From IMG/VR virus record IMGVR_UViG_3300025030_000038, positions 248,001 through 312,000 of that record: a stretch of 64,000 nt of DNA. One strand, written 5' to 3'. The stretch comes from a virus. A program made the position numbers and the translations under genes. The notes beneath the pieces are model-generated. The model was not told the origin of the DNA. It saw nothing but the letters and a program-made list of their open reading frames with translations, and made no database searches. Below, one piece after another: positions 63,718 to 64,000 of the stretch. Position 1 is the first letter of the stretch, and each line of letters starts with the position of its first letter.

Positions 63718-64000
63718 GTGACTACTCGTAAGAAGAGCTTCGTTGATTATCAAGGCCGGGCTACGGCTTTCCACATTGGTGACTGTGCATTCCCCATCAT
63801 CGGAGGAAGTGACGCCAATGGGGGAACTGTTGTAGCGGTCTGGCCAGCCATCGGCATGGTAGATTTGGTTTTCCCCTACGGGACTGCTAGGTACCCAGTA
63901 GAAGAACTGGTGATCAGTCACGAAAAGAATGAGGAGGCAGCCATAGACATTGCCATTACGAATGTGCCAGGGGGGGCAGGAACCGTATCTGTATCTGGAG
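63718..64000 (+). CDS. partial structural-region protein (runs off right edge)
   Basis: Ninety-four codons with no stop before the window end. The GTG at 63718 has AGAAGG about 10 nt upstream; an upstream in-frame GTG at 63670 is also possible. The visible part is beta-rich (RKKSFVDYQGRATAFHIGDC, FPIIGG, FPYGTARYPVEELVIS). The pattern with FPYG and YPVEELVI suggests a virion or head-region protein, but too little is visible to name it. Confidence 0.55.
   Translation, partial: MTTRKKSFVDYQGRATAFHIGDCAFPIIGGSDANGGTVVAVWPAIGMVDLVFPYGTARYPVEELVISHEKNEEAAIDIAITNVPGGAGTVSVSG

Noticed and set aside
1-64000. tRNA genes and integrase/attachment site
   Set aside because: I looked for T-arm consensus and acceptor pairing by eye and for tyrosine or serine integrase motifs and found none convincing. 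The HAD-TopIB protein shares the tyrosine-recombinase mechanism but has topoisomerase IB motifs. A tRNAscan and profile search would settle it.

Overview
The window is one contiguous piece of a large, apparently lytic tailed bacteriophage genome (Caudoviricetes). The evidence is a terminase large subunit, a portal protein, tail and beta-helix proteins, and a self-contained set of replication, recombination and nucleotide-metabolism genes, with almost no intergenic space and many ATGA-type overlaps. I see no integrase, no host-type genes and no tRNA genes. Both ends cut through genes (RNA ligase at the left, an unknown structural-region protein at the right), so the genome is larger than 64 kb; its size and host cannot be read from the sequence. 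A B12-dependent ribonucleotide reductase and moderate-to-high GC fit many bacterial hosts.

Layout. (1) 1-2457, minus: an HNH-RNA ligase fusion (partial) and a GHKL ATPase-zincin fusion, behind a 36-nt-arm inverted repeat at 2477-2561. (2) 2566-7233, mostly plus: small phage proteins, a zincin-like protein (minus) and two adjacent TnpB copies, the second 5'-truncated. (3) 7205-35701, minus: the DNA arm. It holds a split Rad50/SbcC (N half at 15215-16582, C half at 8311-8946), the SbcD/Mre11 partner, a sliding clamp, a RecB/Cas4-like nuclease, thymidylate synthase, RecA, a RuvC-like resolvase, a probable SSB, a RecD2-like helicase carrying a mini-intein, class II ribonucleotide reductase, clamp-loader delta and degenerate delta' subunits, two intact DNA methyltransferases and one broken one, two HNH genes, and a protein-free stretch at 31.4-32.2 kb. 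That stretch is packed with hairpins, ends in a strong terminator and carries two CRISPR-repeat-like units. (4) 35702-35952: divergent control region. (5) 35953-47859, plus: sigma-like proteins, a DHH phosphoesterase, a TOPRIM primase core, an MBL hydrolase, a deaminase, DnaX with a second mini-intein, and a NusG-like factor. (6) 47864-64000, plus: tail/virion proteins, terminase, portal, a HAD-topoisomerase IB fusion and further head-region proteins, interrupted by two TnpB elements (54.0-55.35 kb plus strand; 57.5-58.9 kb minus strand).

How the genes work together. Clamp, delta, delta'-like and DnaX form a phage clamp loader. RecA, SbcCD, SSB, RecD and RuvC form a recombination-dependent replication set. 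NrdJ, ThyA and the deaminase supply nucleotides. NusG-like and sigma-like proteins probably redirect host transcription. TnpB elements, HNH genes and inteins make up an unusually heavy load of mobile genetic parasites.

The most notable signals are: (a) the hairpin plus TGGATTGAAAC units at 31835-31966, which look like solitary type I CRISPR repeats and could act as RNA anti-CRISPRs; (b) the roughly 850-nt structured non-coding transcript holding them; (c) the split Rad50; (d) the HAD-TopIB fusion between portal and head genes; (e) three TnpB lineages, with compensatory base changes that reveal the omega-RNA; and (f) two mini-inteins at the same Walker B position of two different ATPases.
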